From contig CM077645.1 in the NCBI GenBank assembly GCA_039707465.1, positions 167,601,503 through 167,665,502 on the forward strand: a stretch of 64,000 nucleotides of DNA, in the 5' to 3' direction. The DNA is from Rhabdophis nuchalis (Eukaryota; Chordata; Lepidosauria; Squamata; Natricidae). The position numbers were made by a program, and so were the translations under genes. Below are positions 22,641 through 32,078 of this stretch, piece by piece. Within the stretch, counting starts at the first letter, position 1. Each line of letters begins with the position of its first letter. The notes beneath the pieces are model-generated. The model was not told where the DNA came from. It did not search any database and saw only the letters and a program-made list of their open reading frames with translations.

Positions 22641-23845
22641 TTTAAGAATATAAGTGTACTTACAAAAGAGTTTTCCTTTTTCCCAAAATAGTCATGGTCA
22701 TGCACAAAATTCCTATTTACTCGAAAGCAAACTGAAAGAGCTGACTTCCAGACATGTTGTCAAAATTTGTGTAATGTTTTCTCCCACCCTAACTGACTTT
22801 TTCATTTGTTTCTAGGCAGGTGGCACCTAGTAAGATCCTGGGTTGCCATCATATACCACGTTTACTGTCTGCAAAGGCTTATGGAGCCAAAAGGCCTTGT
22901 TTGGAATAAAGATAATGATAGTAAAGCCTCGTGCTTTTTTTTTTTCACATGCCAATTTCCCAGTTATGTATTTCTTTTTAATTAAAGCAGCATAAAACAA
23001 AAACATACATGTGACTGATAGTTTGGCAAGCTTAAAGGGAAACATTTGCAGGAGTCATATTCCCTACCCTCCCATAGGCTGCTACCCTGCTGCTTCAGAA
23101 ATGTCAAAGGTAGGAAGAATCTGTTTATCTAAAAATATCCCCTGATACAGTTTAAGTTGGTAGTTGTTAGCAGATCATGTTGGCTTCGTGCAAAAAAATA
23201 TCAGACAACAACACTCGGAAACTGCAAAGAATGAGACAATAACATTCCCTTTGATCTCATGCTATTTTATGCTGAAGTTTTGCTTTGTACTCTAAGAAAA
23301 CATTAAACGATTGAAGCATAAACTAAGCCTATCTGAAGCGCTTGACAGGAAATCTTTAAGACAAGGACCTTCACTAGTCTCCCCATAAGGAAACGTGTAA
23401 ACTTCACTGAACGGTGAATCTATAATTTTTCCCAAAGGAGGATATACAAGATCTCCATTTGCACGTTAGCCTGGTGGGTTGAAGTTACATTTGTAGCTTT
23501 TTTTTGCCTCATATTTGCTGCTTTTTGTAATTTGTAAATACATCTGGAGTCCATTCAGAATCACAGAGTCTGTATCAGCCAGCTTTTTCTTCTTTCCCCA
23601 GCAACCATCCTGCCAGTGTGTCATGGAAGTACAGTATAAAACTAACTCCAGATTTAATCCCTCAAGTTCAGAAATCAAAATTCATCAGACTTTTTTTTGG
23701 GAACCCATCATTATCTTTCATCTTTCTTCATCCTTGCAGGGATAATAAGAAGCAATAGAAATTTTGGAACATAGAATGTAGAAGAATGGGATATTTTCTC
23801 ATCTAACCTCCTACTCACCTGCATTTTAAGAGAGAAAACAAATAA
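22641..23845. other. Single-copy, moderately complex DNA
   Basis: No exon or repeat supported. The stretch 23150-23480 is of balanced composition and repeat-free. Confidence 0.4.
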
Positions 23846-24148
23846 ATACAGGTACCGCTTGATTTACAATAGTTCATTCAGGGACCATTGAAATTACAAT
23901 GACTGAAAAAAGTGAGTAATGACAGTTTTTCACATATACAACCATTGCAGCATCCCCCTGGTCACATGATCAAAATTCAGGCACATATGTATGATTTTTG
24001 CAATGCCCTGGGGTCGCATCACCACCTTTTGCAACCTTCTGACAAGCAAAGTCAATAGGGAAGCCAGATTCACTTAACGACAGTGTGTTACTAATTTAAC
24101 AACTGCAGTGATTCACTTAACAACTGTGGCAAGAATGTTCCTAAAATG

Positions 24149-24940
24149 GGGCAAGAGATTTATTTATTTATTTATTTATTTATTCGAATTTATACCCCGC
24201 CCTTCTCCTTGTTAGGACCCAGGGCGGCGCACAGGCATTATTTAAAAACCACAATAAATACAATATACAACATTAAAATATATTAAATTATTTACCCGTG
24301 CTAAAACCCATATTTAAAAACCCTACCAAATTATAATTTATATATAAAAGTCAGAACGGGGGGCTATCCTAGGCCGGCTTGTTGGAATAAATGCGTCTTG
24401 AGACGTTGGCGGAAGAGGCGGAGGTCCGAGGTAGTGCGAAGGTCGGGGGGTAGGTCGTTCCAGAGGGCCGGGCCCGCCACAGAGAAGGCCCTTCCCCTGG
24501 GTGTCACCAGCCGGCATTGCCCAGCCAACGGCACCTGGAGAAGGCCCTCTCTGTGGGAGCGGACCGGACGAAGGGATGTATGGGGCAGGAGGCGGTCTCG
24601 TATATAGCTAGGCCCCGAGCCATGGAGTGATTTAAAGATGGTGGTCAACACCTTGAAGCGCACTCGAAAGGCCACAGGCAGCCAGTGCAGCTCACGCAGG
24701 AGAGGTGTTACGTGGGCTTGACTTGAGGCACCCATAACCACCCGCGCGGACGCATTCTGCACTAACTGTAGCTTTCAAGTGCAGCTCAAGGGGAGAGCGT
24801 TACAGTAGAGAGACCCCATGTAGAGAGCGTTACAGTAATCCAGCCGAGATGTCACAAGCGCTTGAGTGACTGTGCGAAGGGACCCCCGGTCCAGTAAGGG
24901 GCGCAACTGGCGTATCATACCAGCTCCCATACCAGCTGTC
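24149..24940 (-). mobile_element. L2-like LINE 3' fragment nested in a MITE
   Basis: Minus-strand copy. The AAAT-type tail is at its left edge (TTTA run, 24150-24184), then the 3' UTR with CGCCCTGGGTCCTAAC and GGGCGGGGTATAAATTC, then coding sequence up to a 5' truncation near 24940 (LIRQLRPLLDRG). Confidence 0.82.
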
Positions 24941-24969
24941 TCGCTTAGCAACAGAAATTTTGGCCTCAA
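24364..24969 (-). pseudogene. L2-like RT C-terminal fragment (frame-broken)
   Basis: Two frames. 24775-24969 has RQLRPLLDRGSLRTVTQALVTSRLDYC followed by a short internal duplication of the CNALYMG/CNALPLSC block. 24364-24762 has LQLVQNASARVV, VTPLLRELHWLPV, FKSLHGSGPSYIRDRL, AGPALWNDLPPDL and LKTHLFQQAGLG. The RT palm is missing by truncation, so it is non-functional. Confidence 0.8.
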
Positions 24970-24987
24970 TAGTGGTCACTTGTCAAG

Positions 24988-25285
24988 TGTTAGATCAGAC
25001 AAAGGATTCCGACTCAGGCATGGTCAAAACAACAGGAACGTTTATTCACACTATTTACAACACACACAAGATTCAACTGGCAAGGTTTCTTCTCTGGCAA
25101 CCTCTTATATAGAGTTACCAGGCAGGAAACTCCTAGCAAGCAGTTGCAACATTGTAACTCCTTTCCAGACAGATTCCAGACAGCTTGTCTCTGTTAATCA
25201 CTGCAGCTGCTGGCTCAGCTCCGGAATGCGGTGACTCATAGGTTACCAGACGAGTTGTCTGGGACATAGGCTTGGGGACTCAACA
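24988..25285 (-). repeat. 3' LTR of the Ty3/gypsy element
   Basis: 298 bp, identical to 29684-29981. It contains a TATATAAG box (plus-strand CTTATATA at 25104-25111) and an AATAAA signal (plus-strand TTTATT at 25041-25046). The gag-pol frame stops inside it at 25243. Confidence 0.96.
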
Positions 25286-28200
25286 CTCCTTCCCCCATAG
25301 TCAGTGCGCATGTGTCTAGGTTCTCTGTCCAACACAGTACATGCGCACGCGTAGTCGTTCAGATAGGCGGGGCGGTGTCGGGTCCGCCCTGACAGCCTTA
25401 GTTCTTGAGGAGGCTCCTCCCTGTGGGACACGGAGCCTTCGCCTACGTCATCGCGGCCTGCCCTCGGAGGTGGAGTCGCCGTAGGCGGCAATGCCGACCC
25501 TAGCAAGTCCGGGTGAGGGGGCGTGGCGACCGGGCTTGAGGTAGTTGGCATTTGCTGGCGAGTATTATTCTGGTAGGGTGGTTCCCCGATGGGCGAGGCC
25601 CCCAGCTGAGAGTCAGATTGGGCTGTGAGGTCCTGGCGGTCTCCCCGTGCTGTTCCCGCCGATACGAGGTCTGGACCGGCTAGGGACTCCGGGGTTCCAA
25701 ACAACTGCTCGGCTTGAGCAGAGAACAACGGCCCAACGGGGGCCAACGGGCAGGAACGGCTTGGCATGGTGACTGCTGTTTCGGGCAGGCGGCGCCTCAG
25801 TTGATCCAGGTGGCGCCGCCACTCGGATCCATCCTGAAGGCCGACTCTGTAAGAACAGGGTCCGGTTACGTCCAAAATGGTTGCGGCAATCCATCGCGGC
25901 TCCCCTGAAAAGTTCCTTGCCCAAACCAGGTCCCCAATTTCAAATAAACGAGGAGTGGGAATCTGCAGGTTGCCCCTCTGCAACCCGTCGTAATCGGGGT
26001 GCAGTCTGTCCAGAGTGGTCCGCAAGCGTCGGCCCATCAAGAGCTCCGCGGGGCTTTTCCCTGTGGCTGGGCAAGGTGTGACATGCTGTCCCAAAAGGTA
26101 CGCGGCCACCCTTGCCTGCCAGTCCCCTTTATCCAAACGGGCCAAGGCTTCCTTGGCTGAGCGCACGGCTCGTTCCGCGCGTCCATTAGACGCCGGGTGA
26201 TAAGGGGCGACCGGCGCGTGGCGGATCCCTTGGGTGGCCAGAAAGTCCAAGAAGGTGGAGGATTGAAATTGGGGTCCGTTGTCGGACACAACGACGTCCG
26301 GCAACCCGTGGGTCGCGAACAGACGGCGCAAGGCACGCACCGTGCTCTCCGCTGTGGTGGAAGCCATGAGAATCACCTCCACACAGCGTGAGAACGCATC
26401 CACCACCACGAGGAAATTCTGGCCATGGAAGGGACCCGCGAAATCCAAGTGGAGCCTGGACCATGGGCACCTGGGGGCGTCCCACTCCCTCGGCGGGGAG
26501 ACCGGCGGGGCCGGCCGGGACGATTGGCAGGAGGAGCAGGCGGCCACCCATTCCGCCACTTCAGCGTCCATGCCGGGCCACCAGACATAGCTCCGGGCCA
26601 ATGCCTTCATACGGACGATGCCTGGGTGGTTGGCATGGAGCGACTGAAGAACCATGTGCCGGAGAGGGGAAGGGACGATGACCCGATCTCCCCAACACAA
26701 GCACCCGCAATGGAGCGAGAGCTCCAGCTGGCGTGACTTGTAAGGCCGAAAGTTTTCAGCCACACTGCCCGAAGGCCAGCCCCTCAGCACCCATCGGCAG
26801 ACCTGGGCGAGGACGGGGTCTGCGCGGGTGTGAGCGGCAACGGCGGAAGAGGACAGGGGCAAGTCCGACTCCGCGACCATCAGGACAGAGAGAGCAGGCA
26901 CAGGGGCCGGATCCGGCCCCGGGAGAGGGCAGCGGCTTAGGGCATCAGCATGCCCTATCTGCTTGCCAGGACGGTATAGCAGCGTATAGTCATACGCTGC
27001 CAGGAATTCCGTCCAGCGGGTCATCCTGGGCGACAGGATGGGGGGTGTCGGACGGTCACCGGCCAATAGCCCAAGGAGCGGCTTATGGTCCGTGACAACA
27101 GAAAAGGTCCGCCCATAGAGGTAATTGTGGAACTTCTTAATCCCGGACACTACAGCCAAAGCCTCCTTGTCGATTTGGCTGTAGTTTCTCTCCGTTTGAG
27201 ACATTGTCCGGGAGTAAAAAGCAATGGGGGCTTCCGAGCCGTCTGGAAAGACGTGGCTAAGGACAGCCCCCAGGCCAAAAGGGGAGGCATCGCACGCAAG
27301 CGTCAGAGGAAGCCTGTCATGGTACTGGACTAGTACCGCATCTGACGTGAGCATGGCTTTGACAGCCGCGAACGCGTGTGCTTCGCGGCTGCCCCAGTGC
27401 CAGGCCGCGGATCGGTCGAGCAACCGATGCAGCGGCTCGGCTAGCGATGCCTTATGGGGAATAAACGGCGCGTAGAAATTCAAAAGGCCGAGGAATGCCT
27501 GCAGCTCCGTTTTGGAGGCAGGAGTGGGGGCCTTTTGGATGGCCTCGACCTTGGAGGGGGTTGGGTGAATTCCTTGGGCGTCAATCATGAAACCCAGGAA
27601 TTCCACCCTAGGCGCAGCAAACGTACATTTGCTGCGTTTCAACTTTAAACCCGCGCCCCTGAAAACTCTGAGGACCTTCCGTAACGTTTTGGCGAGTTCT
27701 GATATGCTGGAAGCAGCAATCAGGACGTTGTCAAAATACGGTACAACGCCAGGGAGCCCATGGAGCAGTCGCTCCATGAGGCTCTGGAAGATCCCCGGGG
27801 CTACGGACACGCCGAATTGGAGACGGCGACAGCGGAAAGCCCCACGGTGGGTCACGATGGTCTGCGCTTCCGCAGCCTCGTCATCCACCGGGAGCTGTTG
27901 GTAGGCCTGCGCCATATCCAGTTTCGCGAACACTCGACCTCGTCCCAATGAGTGGAGTAGGTCTTGCACCACCGGAACCGGGTATGGGTTCGCCTGAAGC
28001 CCGAGGTTGATCGTCGACTTATAGTCGGCGCAGATCCTCACGGACCCGTCGGGCTTAATGGGGACCACAATTGGGGTCTCCCATTTCGCCTGATCGACAG
28101 GTTCGAGCACGCCCTGCGCCACCAATCGATCCAATTCCGCTTCAACCTTGGGCTTCAGCGCGAACGGCAGCCTGCGGGCCTTCAAGCGGACTGGAGCAAC

Positions 28201-29589
28201 CTGGGGGTCCAAATTTAGGGAAACTGGAGTGCCTTTGTACGTTCCTAAGCTGCCATCAAAGACGTCGTTGAACTCTCTGATTACTTCGTCTACCGGAGAA
28301 CTGGCTGGCACGCTGTGTACTCCTTGGACTGACAGTCCCAAGGCTGGAAACCAGTCCAATCCGATCAAGGCAGCTAGGGGTTTGGCCACTACCAGGATGG
28401 GAAGGGATCCGTGGAAGGGGCCGTAGTCTACTCTCACTCTGTGCAGACCTAGAATGGGAATTTGTGAGCCCTGGTAATCTTTCAGGATCGTCGCCGTGGG
28501 GCCGAGATCCCGCTTCCTGAGCTTGGGGCAAAGCTTAACTAAATGCGCCCAGGACATGAGTGATCTAGAGGACCCTGAATCTATTTCCATTTTTACCCCC
28601 ACCCCCTCTAAGCAAACCACTGTTGACAGTCTCCTACTCTCTGCCTGGTCGTAGCTTAGAGCTGGGGGCATCTCTGCCAGCGCGAAGCAGTCGGTCGGCT
28701 GTGGCTGGTAGCGTCCTGAACGCTTCTGCGACCCTCGTTGTCCTGGTGGAACGGTTCTGGAGGCGGCAGCTGGCGTTGTCGCTGGAGCGGCAGCACGGCA
28801 CACAGCTGCTAGGTGTCCTTTCCTGCCACATCTGCGGCACACCGATGCCTTGAATGGGCACTCTGGTCTCTGGTGAGCCCCTCCGCAGCCTAGGCAGTTC
28901 CTGGACTTCTGCTGCGGTGTGAATGTGCGATTCGGCACGCGCCCGGTCACCCTCATGCAGTCCCCACGGTCATCCTCCTCCAGCTCATCCAGCGGCGCTA
29001 TTTCGTCTACCAGACACGCTCGCGGAGTGGGAAAAAGAGGAGTGCGCGTGCGACCCATGTCGGATGTGGAGATCTCCGACAATTCTGTCGCACGTGCTTC
29101 TTCCACCGCTTGCTCGAGAGTCAGGACAGTTTTTGAAAGCAAGCGGCGCTTTAGGCGGATGTCTCTTACGCCGCATACAAACTGCTCCAGTAGGGATTCC
29201 TCCAGGAAGCCAGCAGGGAACTCGCAGGGGATTGCGGTCGCTCTCAATTTCTGCAGGAACTCGGCTACCGACTGTTGCGGCTGTTGCACACATTGCCTGA
29301 ATGCATAGCGATGCGCTATGCGGGAAGGCGCCGGCGCGTAGTGTGCTCTCAGGCGGCCCAGGAGATCGTCCCACGGCACTTCGTGCACCGCTGCGGGTGC
29401 TGCTATGGTTCGGGCGGTAGCAAACAATTCAGGGCCGCCGCACTGGAGGAATAGGCTCAGCTTCCTGGCAGGCGCGAGTTCGCCGTAGTCGCAGGCTATC
29501 AAGAAGCACTCGAACCGGGCTAAGAAGGAAGCCCATTGTTCCTTCATCGGGTCGAACGGTGCAAACGGAGGCATTGTCGCCGTAGCCAT
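25243..29589 (-). CDS. gag-pol: Ty3/gypsy Gag-Pol polyprotein, single uninterrupted frame
   Basis: 1448 codons with no frameshift or stop. Domains in order: a Gag region (about 1-300) with two CCHC zinc knuckles (CLGCGGAH at 232 and CRRCGRKGH at 251); an aspartic protease with DSGSS (337-341); reverse transcriptase (about 455-640) with FAKLDMAQAY and a catalytic box YFDN at 618-621; RNase H with ACDAS (Asp 767), Glu 809 and TDHKPL (Asp 834); and integrase with an HHCC finger (His 985, His 988, Cys 1018, Cys 1021) and a D-D-35-E core (Asp 1049, Asp 1103, Glu 1139). No chromodomain is seen; a GPCSYRV block after the core resembles the GPY/F module. About 170 C-terminal residues are proline/serine-rich and unassigned. 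Most vertebrate gypsy elements have Asp as the fourth residue of the RT box; here it is Asn (codon AAC). The Met at 29589 is chosen because it follows the leader directly. The last 14 codons lie in the LTR. Confidence 0.95.
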   Translation of the reverse strand: MATATMPPFAPFDPMKEQWASFLARFECFLIACDYGELAPARKLSLFLQCGGPELFATARTIAAPAAVHEVPWDDLLGRLRAHYAPAPSRIAHRYAFRQCVQQPQQSVAEFLQKLRATAIPCEFPAGFLEESLLEQFVCGVRDIRLKRRLLSKTVLTLEQAVEEARATELSEISTSDMGRTRTPLFPTPRACLVDEIAPLDELEEDDRGDCMRVTGRVPNRTFTPQQKSRNCLGCGGAHQRPECPFKASVCRRCGRKGHLAAVCRAAAPATTPAAASRTVPPGQRGSQKRSGRYQPQPTDCFALAEMPPALSYDQAESRRLSTVVCLEGVGVKMEIDSGSSRSLMSWAHLVKLCPKLRKRDLGPTATILKDYQGSQIPILGLHRVRVDYGPFHGSLPILVVAKPLAALIGLDWFPALGLSVQGVHSVPASSPVDEVIREFNDVFDGSLGTYKGTPVSLNLDPQVAPVRLKARRLPFALKPKVEAELDRLVAQGVLEPVDQAKWETPIVVPIKPDGSVRICADYKSTINLGLQANPYPVPVVQDLLHSLGRGRVFAKLDMAQAYQQLPVDDEAAEAQTIVTHRGAFRCRRLQFGVSVAPGIFQSLMERLLHGLPGVVPYFDNVLIAASSISELAKTLRKVLRVFRGAGLKLKRSKCTFAAPRVEFLGFMIDAQGIHPTPSKVEAIQKAPTPASKTELQAFLGLLNFYAPFIPHKASLAEPLHRLLDRSAAWHWGSREAHAFAAVKAMLTSDAVLVQYHDRLPLTLACDASPFGLGAVLSHVFPDGSEAPIAFYSRTMSQTERNYSQIDKEALAVVSGIKKFHNYLYGRTFSVVTDHKPLLGLLAGDRPTPPILSPRMTRWTEFLAAYDYTLLYRPGKQIGHADALSRCPLPGPDPAPVPALSVLMVAESDLPLSSSAVAAHTRADPVLAQVCRWVLRGWPSGSVAENFRPYKSRQLELSLHCGCLCWGDRVIVPSPLRHMVLQSLHANHPGIVRMKALARSYVWWPGMDAEVAEWVAACSSCQSSRPAPPVSPPREWDAPRCPWSRLHLDFAGPFHGQNFLVVVDAFSRCVEVILMASTTAESTVRALRRLFATHGLPDVVVSDNGPQFQSSTFLDFLATQGIRHAPVAPYHPASNGRAERAVRSAKEALARLDKGDWQARVAAYLLGQHVTPCPATGKSPAELLMGRRLRTTLDRLHPDYDGLQRGNLQIPTPRLFEIGDLVWARNFSGEPRWIAATILDVTGPCSYRVGLQDGSEWRRHLDQLRRRLPETAVTMPSRSCPLAPVGPLFSAQAEQLFGTPESLAGPDLVSAGTARGDRQDLTAQSDSQLGASPIGEPPYQNNTRQQMPTTSSPVATPPHPDLLGSALPPTATPPPRAGRDDVGEGSVSHREEPPQELRLSGRTRHRPAYLNDYACACTVLDREPRHMRTDYGGRSVESPSLCPRQLVW
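25286..25296 (-). promoter_or_regulatory. Polypurine tract
   Basis: GGGGGAAGGAG on the minus strand, directly abutting the 3' LTR, the expected place for the plus-strand primer. Confidence 0.85.
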
Positions 29590-29662
29590 GGTGAGGCTGT
29601 GCGTTGCGCTGCGCTCTGTTGTTGAAGTATTCGTTACCCGTTGCGTTCTAAGGCCACAGCCT

Positions 29663-29682
29663 GAATCCCACCTTCGTCGCCA
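29663..29682 (-). promoter_or_regulatory. Primer binding site (tRNA-Ser-like)
   Basis: One base inside the 5' LTR the minus strand reads TGGCGACGAAGGTGGGATTC. The leading TGG pairs with a tRNA CCA end. The rest fits what I recall of the 3' end of vertebrate tRNA-Ser(GCT). The identity of the tRNA is inferred from memory. Confidence 0.65.
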
Positions 29683-29736
29683 GTGTTAGATCAGACAAAG
29701 GATTCCGACTCAGGCATGGTCAAAACAACAGGAACG

Positions 29737-29742
29737 TTTATT
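29737..29742 (-). promoter_or_regulatory. Polyadenylation signal AATAAA in the LTR
   Basis: AATAAA on the minus strand downstream of the TATA box. The equivalent in the 3' LTR (25041-25046) would be the one used. Confidence 0.65.
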
Positions 29743-29799
29743 CACACTATTTACAACACACACAAGATTCAACTGGCAAGGTTTCTTCTCTGGCAACCT

Positions 29800-29807
29800 C
29801 TTATATA
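29800..29807 (-). promoter_or_regulatory. TATA box in the 5' LTR
   Basis: TATATAAG on the minus strand, about 58 bp upstream of the AATAAA signal at 29737-29742. This fits a U3 promoter followed by a short R region. Position and sequence are seen; function is inferred. Confidence 0.7.
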
Positions 29808-29997
29808 GAGTTACCAGGCAGGAAACTCCTAGCAAGCAGTTGCAACATTGTAACTCCTTTCCAGACAGATTCCAGACAGCTTGTCTCTGTTAATCACTGC
29901 AGCTGCTGGCTCAGCTCCGGAATGCGGTGACTCATAGGTTACCAGACGAGTTGTCTGGGACATAGGCTTGGGGACTCAACATCAAGGAGTACCGGTA

Positions 29998-31707
29998 TGT
30001 GAACCAAACTTTTTCAGGCTTCCATTCTTCACCAACTATATTTTTCTTCATGTAGTTATAGCATTTCCAGCCTGAGGTGGGCAATAACTGCTGATGCTGT
30101 CGTTTTCATTCCCTAAAAAGAATAATGAGGCAAATAAAAATGTGTTATTTTATAATATTCTGGGCAAGACTCCGCCACCCCCACCCACCCTGCCACCCCC
30201 ACCCCAGTCTGCCAGAAGGGATTGGGTTGAAAAAGGATTAAGGAAGCAAACTAAATCACCAAGTATAACAAAAATAAATATTTTATATTTGAATGGAGGA
30301 AGTGCGATTTTCTAAATGTTACATTAAAAACCGATAGGGAGATAAGAGTGCAGGCCCAAAGTCTGATCACAGTGTCATGACACCTAAAAAGAGTGAGCCA
30401 GCTGTCCGGCTCTACTCTGCCAGAAAGGAATGCCCGTCTGCCTTTTAAATGGAAGAAAAACAATCTATGGAGACAATTTAAAAGAGAAGGAGGTGTCCTG
30501 AGTGCTCCTCTCAAGCCTGCCGAAATTAACAGTGAAATATGAGCTCTTTGAAATAGCCAGACGGGGAATGAAATACATTGAAAGGAAACAGCAAATGCCT
30601 TCAAAACATTTTTTTTTTCTCTCGGTTGAACCCGGGGCTTGCTTGAAAATGTGAACCTTTCTTGATGTCAAACTGACATTGGCTCCTCATGACCTCAGCG
30701 CACAGTAGGTGCTAAGGAGCAGGGGTTTGTTCAGGAAGTTCAGGGGTGGTAAAAATGTTTTGATTCTGCAGCTGAAGAAAGGCAGCCAGGATCTTGCAAG
30801 CAAGCCTTGGAATATTGTATTTGTTTTTACAGTGTGGTCATTATTTTCCTCACAATGTGGTTCCTGCAATCTTTCAAGTCTTTTGACTCCTTTCGTCTGC
30901 AGATAATGGCTTCCATGGACTGTTTGCTTATTTGTGATGCCGTCTCTCTTGCAGGAGAGATTTTTGCCTGGCTGTATCCTGCTCGGTACAATCCTAGGCC
31001 ACAACCAGAAAATTACAGCCAGGAAGCCATAAAACACCACCAAAGATCTTCCTTTTTATAACTTACTGATGGAAACCATCTGTGATAATTAATAGAGGTG
31101 GACGCATTTGAGAGCTGGGTTTTGATTAATTTCTAAGGGTCATTCTATGCATAATATTTTGTCTTACACTGATAAACACCGTGAAAAGAAAATGTATTCT
31201 CTTCTTGAGAATATCAGAAGTCTGTTTTTATTGTAACTAAAAAGCTTAGATATTGCTGTGAGCATCTGTAAGACAATATGGCCATCAGTGTAGTCAAAGA
31301 AAATAAACACTCAGACAAAGATGGCACGATTTCTATTTTCTAATTGTTCCAAAGCACTATGTAGGCAACTGATCACATTTATTTTTGCCAACTTCAAAAT
31401 ACTAAGAACAAGCAGGGAACACCATGAAACAATCAGGACTGCTGTTCACCAATAAGAAAGTGGAAAACAATGATTAAATGGTGGCGCAAGCATAGCCTAT
31501 CAACTCTTTTTCTGCTATGTTTCTCTGACAATGGTTTTATCTTGTCTCATCCATATCTGAAGTAGCTTAGTCATCCATAGCTAATAGCATTTTTTCCTTT
31601 TTAAACAGCCCACAATCTGCCATAGTTTTAGAGCATTTATAATTGACACAGTTCACTTACCACTTCAATTGACCATTTTGAGCTGAGCTACACACCTTTC
31701 CACTATT
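29998..31707. other. Repeat-poor DNA of moderate complexity
   Basis: Contains a C-rich patch at about 30170-30210 but no transposon ends and no supported exon. 30300-31060 has balanced base composition and is a candidate conserved non-coding stretch. Confidence 0.4.
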
Positions 31708-31715
31708 CTCTAGAC

Positions 31716-32070
31716 CAGTGGTGATGAACCTTTTAGACACCGAGTGCCCAAACTGCATGCGTGTATGCCTAAACTGAAAAGTGTGCAGGTGCATGAATGT
31801 GTACATGCATGAACATGTGTACAAATATGCACGTGCACAAATACGCATATGTGCAAACATCTGACCATCTGACCAGTGGGAGGCAAGGCACCCGAACACT
31901 GGCAGTGCAGCAAGGGGTGGGATCTTTTTCTTTCATGAGCTTCTGTTTCATTGTTTGAAGGGAAAAATAAGCTCACGAAAGAAACACCACAGAGAATTGA
32001 CCTGAGGTGATGGCGCACCTGCCAGAAGAGAGGGCTCTGCGTGCCACCTCTTGTATGTTTGCCATCATGG
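31716..32070. mobile_element. hAT-type MITE ('gaacctttt' family), copy 1
   Basis: It starts CAGTGGTGATGAACCTTTTAG and ends with TGTATGTTTGCCATCATGG, flanked on both sides by CTCTAGAC (31708-31715 and 32071-32078). Interior CACCGAGTGCCCAAACTGC and GCGTGCCACCTCT are the family landmarks. Related copies are at 32079, 48072 and 61201. Confidence 0.85.
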
Positions 32071-32078
32071 CTCTAGAC

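Larger units (their letters stand above)
24988..29981 (-). mobile_element. Full-length Ty3/gypsy LTR retrotransposon
   Basis: A complete 4994-bp element. Both LTRs are 298 bp and, read base by base, identical. Each begins TG and ends CA in element orientation. The target duplication is TCAAG (24983-24987 and 29982-29986), the 5 bp expected for Ty3/gypsy. Between the LTRs are a PBS, a 93-bp leader, one gag-pol frame and a polypurine tract. Protein order PR-RT-RNaseH-IN with integrase last identifies Ty3/gypsy and excludes Copia. No envelope gene is present. Identical LTRs imply a very recent insertion. Confidence 0.96.
29684..29981 (-). repeat. 5' LTR of the Ty3/gypsy element
   Basis: 298 bp. 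This is the promoter-bearing copy for the minus-strand gag-pol transcript. Confidence 0.96.
23849..29995 (+). mobile_element. TA-flanked MITE (copy 5) split by two later insertions
   Basis: Left part 23849-24148 (CAGGTACCGCTTGATTTAC start; CATGATCAAAATTCAGG, CTGACAAGCAAAGTCAA). Middle part about 24941-24987 (TGTCTCGCTTAGCAACAG, GTGGTCACTTGTCAAG). Right part about 29982-29995 (TCAAGGAGTACCGG), bounded by TA at 23847-23848 and 29996-29997. An L2-like LINE separates parts one and two; the Ty3/gypsy element separates two and three. Confidence 0.75.

Noticed and set aside
25613..29374. Numerous 60-130 codon frames on both strands
   Set aside because: Shadow frames of the GC-rich gag-pol gene.
24988..29981. 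Endogenous retrovirus interpretation
   Set aside because: No envelope gene, a 5-bp duplication, and Ty3/gypsy-style RT and integrase; an ERV would usually be longer with env.
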